Shown: positions 43,132-53,092 of the stretch, piece after piece
How the letters are laid out: every line of letters starts with the position of its first letter
Position numbering within the stretch: the first letter of the stretch is position 1
From: Actinomycetes bacterium
Lineage (GTDB): Bacteria > Actinomycetota > Acidimicrobiia > Acidimicrobiales > Acidimicrobiaceae
Assembly (NCBI GenBank): GCA_021819725.1
Contig: JAKAQR010000003.1
Span: 83,053-147,052, forward strand
Direction: 5' to 3'
Length of the DNA stretch: 64,000 bases
Position numbers and translations under genes: made by a program
Notes under the pieces: model-generated
Database searches by the model: none
Seen by the model: the letters and a program-made list of their open reading frames with translations, nothing else
Told to the model about the DNA's origin: nothing

Positions 43132-44589
43132 CTACTCAGGAATGAGGTGCCAGCCAGGAAGACCACGAGCTTTATAGATGAACAAGTAGTGCAAGAGGAG
43201 CTTTGTCCAGTGACCGCTCCGTCCGATTTCTCCGGTGGTTGCTTTGTCATCTCGGCCTGTCAATGGGTATTTCTGGTAGTCGGGCACGATGGGGAACATT
43301 GTCATGGCGGCGGCTGACCCTGTTCGCAGGTTGGCTCCGGCGGAGGCGATACACGCCGCTCCCATCGTCGCCATCGAGGCAGTCTTGGGTCCTTGGGTCG
43401 CGCCCGTTGTGAGCCGGTGGGTGATGTTCTCGGCGACAACTCTTCCCATGACGCCAGAGGGCATCCCAGTTCGAGGAGGTGCTGGCGAGATTGGTGTTCC
43501 ATTCACACTGGTACGTGGACGTGAGACGGGATGGGGAGGCGCAAAGGCGATACCGATGCCAAAGAGATTGTCATAGGTTGGGCTCTGATAGGTGTTTGGC
43601 CAATCCTGTGCCGTCCATTGTTCGTAGGGCTTCGCCGTATAATCGGCGTCAACTTTTAGAAACCCATTAGGGGCGAAGAGATCGCTGGTGATGTCGGTGC
43701 CGGTTCGGTCAAAGGCTTGGAGGTCGACACCGCGAAATGGCGGTAACAGCATGGCAAAGTCGTACTCGAGTGAGCCTTTAGTGCCGTCGAGCTGCTCGTA
43801 GTGAACGACCCCTGGGTCAACACGTTCAACATGCGCCTGTAGGATGGCACGAACGTTGCGCTCGCGAAAGAGCGACTCCGTCCAGATCTTCGATGTCGTA
43901 AGGTAACCACTCTGCGAGAATCGCATCCCATCGACACCGAAATCGCCGAGCTCATACTCGTTGGAGAGGTACACGATCTCCGCATTGTCGCGGACGCCTG
44001 CCTCTCGGAGTTCGTGCTCAACATTGAAGGCGTACTCAAAGGCAGCTCCTTCGCAGGTACATGCTCCATGTCCCATGCCAACAACCAGTGTCTTTTTTTC
44101 ACCCCGGCGAAGCTCTTCTACGATCTTGGCAAAGGCTTCTGACGTCTTTGCCGCGTGGTCGGCCGTACATACAGACCAGGAGTTGTGGTCAGGTCCGAGA
44201 CCCGGTGTCGCTTCAAAATTGAGTTTTGGACCGGTGGCGTTGATCAGGAAATCATACCGGAGACGCTCCGTCTCGCCCTCTCTCTTCGGGTCGGTATAGA
44301 CGATGTCAACAGCACCCATCGGATCACCTTCGTCACCCTCTGGCCAGATAGCGACCGCACGAGCTTGGTGGAACTCGATCCGTTTGCGGCGGTAGATGGG
44401 GGCCAAAGGGAAGAGCACTTGGGAGGTCTTCATTTTCCCAACACCGACCCAGATGTTGGACGGAATCCAGTTCCAGTCAGCGTTAGGAGAAACGACGATT
44501 ACCTCGTGATTCTGTTTTAGCTGACGCTTGAGGTGCAAGGCTGCGGTATGACCCGAGACTCCAGCACCCAGTATTACTATCTTCGCCAC
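43132..44589 (-). CDS. Sulfide:quinone oxidoreductase-like FAD flavoprotein
   Basis: A 485-residue member of the SQR/flavocytochrome-c group. It has FAD motifs 'IVILGAGVSGHTAALHLKRQ' at the N-terminus and 'LFGIGIAFAPPH' near residue 345. Redox Cys candidates are in 'GHGACTCEGAAFEYAF' (about residues 176-190) and 'MGAACIASAG' (about 425). The C-terminal 'WTKLLLHYLFIYKARGLPGW' is amphipathic, as in monotopic SQRs. It probably oxidises sulfide or a related sulfur compound with quinone, but it differs from the SQR at 61 kb, so the substrate is open. The GTG start at 44589 follows GAAAGG. It forms an operon with the 48-residue gene. Confidence 0.82.
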   Translation of the reverse strand: MAKIVILGAGVSGHTAALHLKRQLKQNHEVIVVSPNADWNWIPSNIWVGVGKMKTSQVLFPLAPIYRRKRIEFHQARAVAIWPEGDEGDPMGAVDIVYTDPKREGETERLRYDFLINATGPKLNFEATPGLGPDHNSWSVCTADHAAKTSEAFAKIVEELRRGEKKTLVVGMGHGACTCEGAAFEYAFNVEHELREAGVRDNAEIVYLSNEYELGDFGVDGMRFSQSGYLTTSKIWTESLFRERNVRAILQAHVERVDPGVVHYEQLDGTKGSLEYDFAMLLPPFRGVDLQAFDRTGTDITSDLFAPNGFLKVDADYTAKPYEQWTAQDWPNTYQSPTYDNLFGIGIAFAPPHPVSRPRTSVNGTPISPAPPRTGMPSGVMGRVVAENITHRLTTGATQGPKTASMATMGAACIASAGANLRTGSAAAMTMFPIVPDYQKYPLTGRDDKATTGEIGRSGHWTKLLLHYLFIYKARGLPGWHLIPE

Positions 44590-45341
44590 TGTTTATCGCC
44601 TTTCGTGAAGTGTGCCCGAGGGGTTCGTGGAGCGGTCAAACCACGGGTCGATGGCTAGCGCAACAGTGTCTCCACTGGGGGCAAGCGTACCTACCATACT
44701 CTGTTCGCCACCGTGTCTTCACTCAATCAACCCTCTTCCGCACATACCTATTAGGGTATCAGTGAATTCCCTTCGCACCCTACGTTTGCGCTCCATTAGG
44801 GGCTTTTGGCCCTGAGGAAGGTGACGTTTGAACTATGCGTGGGTCGCTTCCGTGCCTGCTCGGACTCAGGACGACAGCACCTGGTCCTCGGAGGTTATCA
44901 CAACGGATGAGAGCCGGCCACCGCGGATGGGTCGTGAACAGCCCGTGCCAAGAATCTTGCGTGCAGAATAGGCAACATGGTCGGTGTCGCCAGAACCTGT
45001 CGTAATCTGCTGCATGGGTGGGCCTATGAAGGCGGCAGGAGACTGTGCACGATGGCAGAGCACGGATAACAGAGCACCAACCAGCAGAGAGGGCGTGCTA
45101 GCCCTCCGATGCGCGCTTCTGCCTGTCGAGTGCGCACGGTGCGTTCAGAGGTAGACAAGATCTGTCGACGGACGCCTGTCCGTTACGTAGCAGCCTCCAT
45201 CAGCAACTGTGGCCAGCGCGGTGGCGAACTCCAACGCTTGTGAGGACATGCGCTCTGGCGTGGTGAGTGGCAGAACCTCTCATCGTTGGCGTCGAAGCAT
45301 GCCCACTTTGGCGGAGAGTTTGCGACGGCGCCTATGGATCA
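44590..45341. other. 750-bp intergenic region, nothing recognised
   Basis: No coding frame or RNA gene is recognised. An imperfect palindrome AGGGGCTTTTGGCCCT (44798-44813) lies about 210 bases upstream of the SQR-like gene; it only loosely resembles a DosR box. Confidence 0.45.
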
Positions 45342-47321
45342 TTAGGACGGTGTAGTCAGGAAACGCTGGTACCAAGCCACGATCTCGTCGAGACGATGGA
45401 TCCGGTTCCATGGTTTACCGTTTCGACTCATGCCGTGAAATTCATCTGGGTACCGAACAAAACGAACGGGTACTTGATTGAGAAAACGCAGCGCCGTGTA
45501 GTACTCCATCGCCTGCTCAATTGGACAGCGGAGATCGCCTTCTTGTGCTTCGATGAGCACCGGCGTGTGCACGTTGTGCACATAGGTCAGCGGACTCTGC
45601 TCTCGATACCAGCTGTCGTCCTCCCAGGGATGTTTGCCTCCGGCTCGTCGAGCTTCATCCCAGCCAACATCGCTTGAACCGACCATGGAAACCCAATCGG
45701 TCACGGGTCGCCCCACGACGGCAGCGCGGTAGCGATCGCTGTGTCCGATGATCCAGGCGGTCATGTAGCCCCCATAGGATCCACCACCGATGCCCAGGGA
45801 CTCACGATCGATGCTTGGGTGACGTTCACAGGCAGCATCGACAGCTGTTTCAATGTCAGCCCAATCTCGATCTCCCCACCGATCAAAGATTGCAGCACAG
45901 AAGGTCGATCCGTACCCTCGGGACCCGCGAGGGTTCGAGGCGATGACGGCAAAGCCTTGCGCGGCGAGCAACTGGAATTCGAAGAAGAAGGCATGGGCGT
46001 ACATCGCCATCGGTCCACCATGGATCTCTACGATGCCCGGGACTCGTTCCGTGTAGGTTTTGGGTGGGAGATAGACCCAAGTATCGACGGCATGTCCTTC
46101 AGGAGATGGGGCCTGAAAATAGTCGGGCGTGACGAAGGTGATGGTACTCATCAGCTCCGCGTTCACACTGGTGAGTTGCTCCTGGTTGCCGTCGCCAAGG
46201 CGATAGACCTCGCTCGGCTGATTCGAGGTGGTGATGACGGCGTAGAGATCATTGGACGCTATGGACCGGGCGAAAGAGGAGATGACGTGGTGTCCGGTGG
46301 TGACCTTCACGAGGGTGTCGGAGGCTAGCGAGATGTGAGCGATTTCGACGGAACCCTGCTCCGAGACGAGCGCAAAAAAACTCTCGCCAGGCTGGTCCCA
46401 AACTAGTGTATCGCCGGCGGGGCTGAGGACATCGTTGATGGCCTCATTTCCGATGGGGTAGGCAAAGGTCGCGACAACTGGCTGCGCCTCGGTCTCGTCA
46501 GGTGCGCGTCGGTACAACCTCGGTTGGTCATAGCCGATGGCGCTCGGGTCTTCCCACGAGTAAACGAGCGAGCCATCTGGAGCGAGAAGAAAAGCTTGCA
46601 CTCCAGGCAGCACCAGTTCGGTGATGGTAGCGCTAGTCAGATCGACCAAATAGAGGCCTTCATCACTGGCGCGATCATAGTCCTCGCCACGGCGGGAGCG
46701 AAAGACGATACCCATGCCGTCAGGTGTGAACTGTGCCTCACTGACTCGATACGGATGCTCGGTGAGCTGATCTGATCGGTTGTTGTCGCCAAGGGAGATC
46801 GTGAACAGACATGGGCGGTAGGGGTCGAAGTAGCCGTCGCCATCGTACTTGTGGAGGAGTTCGGTGATGACCTTTACGTTGCTCGTGTGTCGTTCGCGGG
46901 GTGACAGAAGTGCGGTATCGACCTTCGCAAGCGCGCCGTCCTTGGTGACGCGCGCCGTGACCGCAAGCGCTGATCCATCAGGGGACCAAGCAAAGCTGTC
47001 CACGCCGCCAGGGTAACGGGTCACCTGTCGTGCTTCGCCACCGCCGAGTGGGAGGATCCATACCTGGGCGACATCGTCGACCTTGCGAAGAAATGCGAGT
47101 TCGGCTCCGTCGGGGCGAAAACGCGGGTGGGTGTCTGAGGTGCCTTGGGTGAGATCAACGGGAGCCGAGTGCTCCACGATGGTACGGATTCGCCGGCAAT
47201 ACGCGTTGTGTTCGGGGTCGATCCACTCTTCTACAAAAACGACACGATCCTCGATCGGTGAAGTTCGGACATCTCCAACACTGTGAAGTTTTAGTAGGTC
47301 TTCTGCCTGTAATTCTCTCAT
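45342..47321 (-). CDS. S9-family prolyl oligopeptidase / acylaminoacyl-peptidase
   Basis: A 659-residue peptidase. The N-terminal 380 residues form a beta-propeller with WD/DPP-like strands ('PRFRPDGAELAFLRK', 'FAWSPDGSALAVTAR', 'AQFTPDGMGIVFRSR'). The C-terminal alpha/beta hydrolase has 'VEIHGGPMAMY' (oxyanion region), nucleophile GGGSYGGYM (Ser about 513), Asp in 'EGDLRCPIEQAMEYY' and His in 'DEFHGMSRNG'. It degrades short or N-blocked peptides in the cytoplasm. The ATG at 47321 follows GGAAGGGGAGA; an in-frame extension to 47354 lacks a site. Confidence 0.92.
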   Translation of the reverse strand: MRELQAEDLLKLHSVGDVRTSPIEDRVVFVEEWIDPEHNAYCRRIRTIVEHSAPVDLTQGTSDTHPRFRPDGAELAFLRKVDDVAQVWILPLGGGEARQVTRYPGGVDSFAWSPDGSALAVTARVTKDGALAKVDTALLSPRERHTSNVKVITELLHKYDGDGYFDPYRPCLFTISLGDNNRSDQLTEHPYRVSEAQFTPDGMGIVFRSRRGEDYDRASDEGLYLVDLTSATITELVLPGVQAFLLAPDGSLVYSWEDPSAIGYDQPRLYRRAPDETEAQPVVATFAYPIGNEAINDVLSPAGDTLVWDQPGESFFALVSEQGSVEIAHISLASDTLVKVTTGHHVISSFARSIASNDLYAVITTSNQPSEVYRLGDGNQEQLTSVNAELMSTITFVTPDYFQAPSPEGHAVDTWVYLPPKTYTERVPGIVEIHGGPMAMYAHAFFFEFQLLAAQGFAVIASNPRGSRGYGSTFCAAIFDRWGDRDWADIETAVDAACERHPSIDRESLGIGGGSYGGYMTAWIIGHSDRYRAAVVGRPVTDWVSMVGSSDVGWDEARRAGGKHPWEDDSWYREQSPLTYVHNVHTPVLIEAQEGDLRCPIEQAMEYYTALRFLNQVPVRFVRYPDEFHGMSRNGKPWNRIHRLDEIVAWYQRFLTTPS

Positions 47322-47994
47322 ATGAGTCTCCCCTTCCCGCGCATTAGCCGTCACCTCACTCTCGCCTCGACGAGCAGCTATCGACCCCTCCCAGCGTAGG
47401 AGGACGCCTTAAGTCGACCGGTACCAGAGCAAAGCTTGGCCTTTCAACACGAACCCGCCGCTGTCATGGAGCCACTGTCGTGGGAAGGTATGCCACAACA
47501 GCGATCATCGTGAGCTCGATCGGGGTCGACATGTCCTGATGTCCAGAACCGATCGGTGATGGTGGCCGAGGGGTAGGCGGTGGTGATCGATATCGGCGCG
47601 TCAGCGCCGACTCTGAGCAGGGCTAGAGTGCCATCCGTCGTCGATGCGCTAGTCAGCGTCTTGAAATGCGGTGCTGGCGCCAAGATGGGTACGCGTCGTG
47701 GAGGAGAGGGTCCGAGCACCATGAGAGTTCGTTACAAAGATGGGCAGGGCATAGCACCAGCGTGTGGTCGACCGCTGGAGATCGCCACGTCGGGATGGAA
47801 GTGACTCCATTCGTATCGCCCAGATCTGCTCTGATAACTATGGTGCTGGTACGGCTCTCGAGGGCAAGCGGATACCTTGGTGATGGCGGCTCCTAGGTTT
47901 GCCCATCGCGATACCTGTGGAGTGGCATGCTCGGTGCAGATGAGATGGCCCGACTTGGGTGGTCGATGCATCGCGTACGCCAACGGTAGGTTCG
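47322..47994. other. Intergenic stretch, nothing recognised
   Basis: About 670 bases between two minus-strand genes. Short frames on both strands lack initiation signals. Confidence 0.45.
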
Positions 47995-49707
47995 CTAGTC
48001 GACGACCGCTTCGGAGGGCGAAGGTGCCTGTGTCGCTTGGCCATGAACGTACTTCTTACCGCGCATCAGCGAGGCGATGCCAGCCAAGACGCAAGCAAGA
48101 GCACCAAAAGTGAAGGCGAGATTCAACCCGTCGGAGAAGGGTTTGCTCAGCAGTGTTGGGAAGAACCGACGACCACTCAAGACCGCTGCCGAGTGGGCAG
48201 GGAGATGACTGAGGAAGGCGGCACCAAGAATGCTTTTAATCGGGTCATAGCCGAGAAGCGCGGCGAAGAGGCTCGAGATCGGGGGAAGGTGCGAGACCTT
48301 TGTGGCGACTTGACTCGGTACGTTGTTGATGACCAACCCGTGATAGAGCGCGGCAGGGAGATCTGAAGCAATACCAGAGATCATCAGGGTAAAGAAGATA
48401 CCCATTGAGAGCACCATGGCTGCGTTCTGGAATACACCTGACATGCCAGCTCCCGCTCCGCGCTGCTCCGGCGGAAGGCTGTTCATGATGGCGGCCCGAT
48501 TTGGTGATGCGAAGAGGCCCATCGCAAGCCCGTTACCTAACATCAACAGCGCGAACGGCAGATAGGAGAAGTTGATGGGCAAGAAGTCAAAACCAACGAA
48601 GGTGAGTGCCGCCAGTGCCATGCCGGTGGTGGCGAAGGGGCGAGCGCCAAACTTGTCGGAGAGGACTCCGGAGGCGGGACCTGCGATAAGGAACCCCAGC
48701 GTCAACGGCAGCATGTAGATACCAGCCCAGAGCGGCGTAACGGAGAAGTGATAGCCGTGGAGCGGCAACCAAATGCCCTGGAGCCACATCACGAAGATGA
48801 ACATCAGCCCACCACGTCCAATCGCGGCAAGGAGTGACGCAAAGTTGCCAGCGGAGAAGGCCCGAATCTTAAAGAGCTGAATCCGAAACATTGGGTACTT
48901 GACCTTGGTCTCTGCGATGACGAAGGCGATCAAGAGCACGACACCGATGATGAGCTCGGAGAGAACCCGCGGGCTTGCCCACCCCATCGGCGAACTGCCG
49001 TAGGGCTCGATGCCATAGGTGATCCCGACTAGGAGGACCGTGAGCCCAACGGCGAAGAGAATGTTGCCCAGCCAGTCGATCTTGGCTGGCGTGCGAATCC
49101 CGTTGTCACGCAGCTTGAGATAGGCCCAGATGGTGCCGGCAAGCCCGATCGGTGCTGAGACGATGAAGACCAACCTCCAATCGATGGGAGCTAACAGCCC
49201 GCCGACGACGAGCCCGATGAAGGCACCAGCGATACCGGCGATATTGTTGATCCCAAGAGCAAGGCCGCGTTGGTTATTGGGAAATGCGTCGGTGAGGATG
49301 GCTGAGGAGTTTGCGAAGAGGAAGGCACCGCCGACACCCTGGCCAAGCCGCATGCCAATGATGAAGGCACCCCCAGATTGGCCATGCAACCAATTGATAG
49401 AGAGCAGAATCGAGAAGACAGTGAAGATGGCGAAACCCAGGTTGTACATCCGAACGCGTCCGTAGATGTCGCCGATGCGTCCGAGAGTAACTACCAAGAC
49501 CGCGGTCACCAGCATGAACCCAAGCAGGATCCACAACAGGTAGAAAGAGTTCGATGGAATCAGCGGATTGAGTTTGATGCCTCGAAAGATTGCTGGTAAC
49601 GCGATGATGAGAATCGATTCGTTGATCGCGACGAGCAGAACGCCAAGCGTCGTGTTGCTGAGTGCAATCCACTTGTAGCGGTCCTCATGTGGTTTCATAG
49701 AATTCAT
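47995..49707 (-). CDS. DHA2-type (14-helix) MFS drug transporter
   Basis: A 570-residue permease of the EmrB/QacA type. Helix 1 reads 'LSNTTLGVLLVAINESILII' with the family 'NESI' where NTTLGVL and D/N motifs are expected. The loop signature is 'TLGRIGDIYGRVRMYNLGFA', and motif C lies in 'LGINNIAGIAGAFIGLVVGG'. Later conserved loops include 'MNSLPPEQRGAGAGMSGVFQ'. It should export drugs, acids or siderophore-like compounds by proton antiport. A long C-terminal region (about residues 450-530) contains an unusual loop. The ATG at 49707 follows GAGGAGGGG. Confidence 0.9.
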   Translation of the reverse strand: MNSMKPHEDRYKWIALSNTTLGVLLVAINESILIIALPAIFRGIKLNPLIPSNSFYLLWILLGFMLVTAVLVVTLGRIGDIYGRVRMYNLGFAIFTVFSILLSINWLHGQSGGAFIIGMRLGQGVGGAFLFANSSAILTDAFPNNQRGLALGINNIAGIAGAFIGLVVGGLLAPIDWRLVFIVSAPIGLAGTIWAYLKLRDNGIRTPAKIDWLGNILFAVGLTVLLVGITYGIEPYGSSPMGWASPRVLSELIIGVVLLIAFVIAETKVKYPMFRIQLFKIRAFSAGNFASLLAAIGRGGLMFIFVMWLQGIWLPLHGYHFSVTPLWAGIYMLPLTLGFLIAGPASGVLSDKFGARPFATTGMALAALTFVGFDFLPINFSYLPFALLMLGNGLAMGLFASPNRAAIMNSLPPEQRGAGAGMSGVFQNAAMVLSMGIFFTLMISGIASDLPAALYHGLVINNVPSQVATKVSHLPPISSLFAALLGYDPIKSILGAAFLSHLPAHSAAVLSGRRFFPTLLSKPFSDGLNLAFTFGALACVLAGIASLMRGKKYVHGQATQAPSPSEAVVD

Positions 49708-49857
49708 GACCCCTCCTCTACACTGCTCAGTTTAGTTGCTTGTACCAAGTAATTGTTTGTAGGTGGGGGAGATTCTTCTGGCGTGCCCTACCTGTCACTG
49801 CAAAGGGGCGGGGTCGAGAGACAACGATCTGGGGGTTCGGATAGGCTTGGGGCCCTT

Positions 49858-49863
49858 TAGCCT
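49858..49863 (+). promoter_or_regulatory. -10 box TAGCCT of a leaderless gene
   Basis: TAGCCT, then six bases (AATGGT), then ATG 49870. The core TTTAGCCTAAT is shared with the promoter at 26056. Confidence 0.55.
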
Positions 49864-49869
49864 AATGGT

Positions 49870-52248
49870 ATGCCTGGATCAATACTTGGAACGTCTGTCG
49901 TTCGCGTAGAGGACCCAGCCCTACTCACTGGGGCCGGTACCTATGTCGACACTATGCTGCCTGAGGGCACCGCACACCTCGTTTTTGTTCGCTCTCCTTA
50001 CGCTCACGCCAAGGTGCTAACGGTCGACGTCAGTGATGCAGCGCAAGCTCCTGGGGTCCTCGGAGTCTTCACCGCTCAAACCCTTGGGCTGCCACCATTT
50101 CATGGTTTCGCCGCTCTGAACAAAGATGTCCCTCGTCCGCCATTGGCGAGCGGGGTGGTGCAATTTGTCGGAGATCCGGTGGTGGCGGTGGTTGCCAACA
50201 CGCGAGTTGAAGCGCTCGATGCCGCAGAGTTGGTGGCGATTGACTACGAACCCATTCCCGCTGCGGTAGACATGGAGTATGCACTGACATCTCACGCTCC
50301 GCAACTCTATGAAGGCGTCACTCGTAACATCGCAGCAGGGTATCGTGACCCGGCAGACGACGATGTTCTTGGAGATGCTGAGGTCATTGTCCGTGGCCGT
50401 TTTGAGAATCAACGAGTGGCGGTCGTGCCGATGGAGGGCAATGCCATTTTGGTGCTGCCAAACGCACCTGCCAGCGACCGCCCTTGGACGGTCTACATAT
50501 CGACACAGATGCCCCATGCGGTGGCTGACTTGCTCGCTGGAGTTTTTGGGATTGAGGCATCCTCAATCCGGGTCGTTGCTCCTCATGTCGGAGGTGCTTT
50601 CGGCGGGAAGGCAGGCATCGTCGCTGAGCATGCTGTCGCATTTGCTTTGGCCGGTCGGTTAGCCCGACCAATCAAGTGGGTTGAGAGCCGGAGCGAAAAT
50701 ATGGTTGCTATGCCCCAAGGCAGGGGACAGGTGCAATACGCCGAACTCGGTCTGAGGCGCGACGGGACTTTTGTGGGACTTCGTTGTCGTATGGTCGGTG
50801 ACGGTGGTGCTTACGGTGGGTTTGGCGGCGGCCTGGTGCTGGGTCCAACCCGCACCATGGCCCAAGGCGTCTATCGGATCCCAAAGGTCTCCTATAGTGC
50901 GGTGGCGGCATTCACCAACACCTCCCCTGTGGGAGCTTTTCGTGGAGCAGGTCGCCCTGAGGCGGCCGCCTTCCTTGAGCGGATTATTGATATGGCAGCG
51001 GATGAGCTCGACATCGACCCCGTGGAGATTCGCCGTCGTAATCTGATACCCGCTGATGCTTTTCCAGTCACCACTCAGGTGGGCACCACCTATGACAGTG
51101 GCGACTATCAAGGAGCCCTTGACAAACTCCTTGCTGTTGTTGACTATCCAGAACTGCGGCGAGAGCAGACCAGACGGAGGGAACACGGCGAGGTGATCCA
51201 GCTCGGGATCGGGGTTTCAACCTATGTGGAGATCACCGCGGGAGGGGGACAGAATGAATACTCTCGTGTGGAGGTCCACCCTGATGGCTCTGCGACGATC
51301 GATGTCGGTACCTCTGCTCACGGTCAAGGGCATGCAACCTCTTTTGCGATGATCGTTGCGGATCGCCTGGGTATTCCATTGGAGCAGATCAAGTTTCGAC
51401 AATCCGATACCGCCATCATTCCGCGTGGTGGCGGCACCGGAGGTTCGCGATCACTGCAGATCGGTGGCTCTGCGGTAGCGGGCGCTGCAGAGCTGGTCCT
51501 TGATGCGGCGAAAAAATTGGCGGCACACCATCTGGAGGCCGCGGAAGATGACATTGTGGTTGCTGCCACTGGAGGATTGGAGGTAGCTGGTGTCCCGAGC
51601 GCGCATTTGAGCTGGACCCAGCTCGCTGATATCGCTGCTCAGCAAGATCGATCCCTGTTTGCCACGTTCGATTTTCAACAGGAGAGTGCAACCTTCCCCT
51701 TTGGAGCACACCTCTCAGTCGTCGAGGTCGACACCGATACAGGCAAGGTCACCCCCATTCGTCACGTTGCTGTCGATGACTGTGGTCGAATCGTCAACCC
51801 GTTGATTGTCAATGGTCAACAGCATGGGGGTATCACTCAAGGGATCGCCCAGGCTCTGTGGGAGGAGGCGGTCTATGACCCAGATGGCAATCCCCTCACA
51901 GCAACGTTGGCGGAGTATGCTATGCCGTCCGCCGCCGAGCTACCCTCTTTTGAGATCTTCAACACCGAAACCCCCACTCCTTACAACGAACTCGGTGCAA
52001 AAGGGATTGGAGAGTCGGGAACGATTGGTTCGATGCCTGCGGTACAGAACGCGGTCGTCGATGCATTGTCGTACCTCGGTGTGCGCCATATCGATATGCC
52101 GTGTACTCCTGAGCGGGTTTGGAGGGCCATCGCTAGTGCCGACGTACCCTCGAAGCAGCAAGACTGGGCAGAACCAGGTGATGTCTTTGCAATCTTGCCC
52201 ATCCGAGGTGCCAGTTCGAGTTCGGACGCTGAGGCGGTCGATATCTAG
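49870..52248 (+). CDS. Xanthine dehydrogenase/CO-dehydrogenase family molybdopterin-binding subunit (orphan)
   Basis: A 792-residue large subunit of the molybdenum hydroxylase family. It begins 'SVVRVEDPALLTGAGTYVDT'. Cofactor segments are 'APHVGGAFGGKAGIVAEHAV', 'GAFRGAGRPEAAAFLERIID' (about residue 355), 'TSAHGQGHATSFAM' and 'ELGAKGIGESGTIGSMPAVQ', the last with the catalytic Glu. GAFRGAGR is the form-II/hydroxylase active loop rather than the AYxCSFR loop of true aerobic CO dehydrogenase. No 2Fe-2S or FAD subunit gene is adjacent, so partners must be encoded elsewhere. It starts at a leaderless ATG. Confidence 0.92.
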   Translation: MPGSILGTSVVRVEDPALLTGAGTYVDTMLPEGTAHLVFVRSPYAHAKVLTVDVSDAAQAPGVLGVFTAQTLGLPPFHGFAALNKDVPRPPLASGVVQFVGDPVVAVVANTRVEALDAAELVAIDYEPIPAAVDMEYALTSHAPQLYEGVTRNIAAGYRDPADDDVLGDAEVIVRGRFENQRVAVVPMEGNAILVLPNAPASDRPWTVYISTQMPHAVADLLAGVFGIEASSIRVVAPHVGGAFGGKAGIVAEHAVAFALAGRLARPIKWVESRSENMVAMPQGRGQVQYAELGLRRDGTFVGLRCRMVGDGGAYGGFGGGLVLGPTRTMAQGVYRIPKVSYSAVAAFTNTSPVGAFRGAGRPEAAAFLERIIDMAADELDIDPVEIRRRNLIPADAFPVTTQVGTTYDSGDYQGALDKLLAVVDYPELRREQTRRREHGEVIQLGIGVSTYVEITAGGGQNEYSRVEVHPDGSATIDVGTSAHGQGHATSFAMIVADRLGIPLEQIKFRQSDTAIIPRGGGTGGSRSLQIGGSAVAGAAELVLDAAKKLAAHHLEAAEDDIVVAATGGLEVAGVPSAHLSWTQLADIAAQQDRSLFATFDFQQESATFPFGAHLSVVEVDTDTGKVTPIRHVAVDDCGRIVNPLIVNGQQHGGITQGIAQALWEEAVYDPDGNPLTATLAEYAMPSAAELPSFEIFNTETPTPYNELGAKGIGESGTIGSMPAVQNAVVDALSYLGVRHIDMPCTPERVWRAIASADVPSKQQDWAEPGDVFAILPIRGASSSSDAEAVDI

Positions 52249-52635
52249 GCACATCGCTCGTGCAAATATTGGTCCAGACCCTCCGTCGATGGTCGACTAT
52301 CTGTCCGTCGCTCGTGGGACGGGATGGTGGGGTGCCGCGGTTGCGACTTGTCTGAAAGGTTCCAGCAATGTTTGGAGCCGGTGATCAGCGCGACAGTGGA
52401 CCGTCACAACCTACCACGTTGAACTAGGGACTGACTGTAGGGGGTGTGGCGATCGATCGAGAGCAAGTGGATCGCGTGGTTGGTGGGGTGCTAAACCATG
52501 ACGCACCTCCGAGGATGGACGCGTGGCGTCACCCACAGTAACCCTCAGAGAGGTGCGCATGGTCCCTCTTTATGAGGCGCACCCGTTCGCGGCTGGAGTC
52601 TGAAAGGCGCCCTTTTTGCCTCTCCACGAGTGGAT
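52249..52635. other. Intergenic stretch, nothing recognised
   Basis: About 390 bases. No gene or clear terminator is seen between the molybdenum-enzyme subunit and the small lipoprotein. Confidence 0.45.
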
Positions 52636-52641
52636 TAGAGT
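52636..52641 (+). promoter_or_regulatory. -10 box TAGAGT of a leaderless gene
   Basis: TAGAGT, then seven bases (GATAGGT), then ATG 52649. It sets the start of the lipoprotein. Confidence 0.5.
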
Positions 52642-52648
52642 GATAGGT

Positions 52649-53092
52649 ATGCGAACTCGAGTACAGCGTTGGGTGGTTGGCGTATTGGTTACGTCCGTGT
52701 TGCTGGCAGCGTGTGGCAACACGAAGGTGCAATCGAAACCGTCGCATCCAGTGGACACCGCGACGGAGTCTCCCACACAGTTGGCGAAGCTCCCGAAGAC
52801 CTTTCCGGTGGCGGTGGTGCCGTTGCCCAAGGGTTCTCCGTTGATCAATATCGTCAACGACTCCACCAAGCGACGCAAACAGTTTCAGATGACCTATGCA
52901 CCTGCCTCTTCTTCCCAGGCAGCCTTCATGGAACGATATGTCCATACACTCCGGGATCTCGGGTATGCGCTCAAGCAGCACTCCTATCCAGGTACCCCTA
53001 ATGCCCTCTACAGTCTTGAGGACTCCAAGTGGGAGGTCCTTGTGGAGGGAAGTTCATCGACCGTAGGCATCTCGGTGGTCGCACTCAGTTAG
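52649..53092 (+). CDS. Small lipoprotein, hypothetical
   Basis: A 147-residue lipoprotein with signal peptide 'RWVVGVLVTSVLLAACGN' and lipobox LAAC (Cys about 21). The mature part is a small alpha/beta domain with 'KTFPVAVVPLPKGSPLINIV' and 'FMERYVHTLRDLGYALKQHS'. This pattern is found in several uncharacterised actinobacterial lipoproteins. The start at ATG 52649 follows the leaderless TAGAGT box; an extension to 52616 is rejected because it lacks the basic n-region at its start. Confidence 0.75.
   Translation: MRTRVQRWVVGVLVTSVLLAACGNTKVQSKPSHPVDTATESPTQLAKLPKTFPVAVVPLPKGSPLINIVNDSTKRRKQFQMTYAPASSSQAAFMERYVHTLRDLGYALKQHSYPGTPNALYSLEDSKWEVLVEGSSSTVGISVVALS

Noticed and set aside
44798..44813. 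AGGGGCTTTTGGCCCT as a third DosR-like site
   Set aside because: Several key positions differ (GC and GG in place of ACT and AGT), and it lies over 200 bases from the gene.
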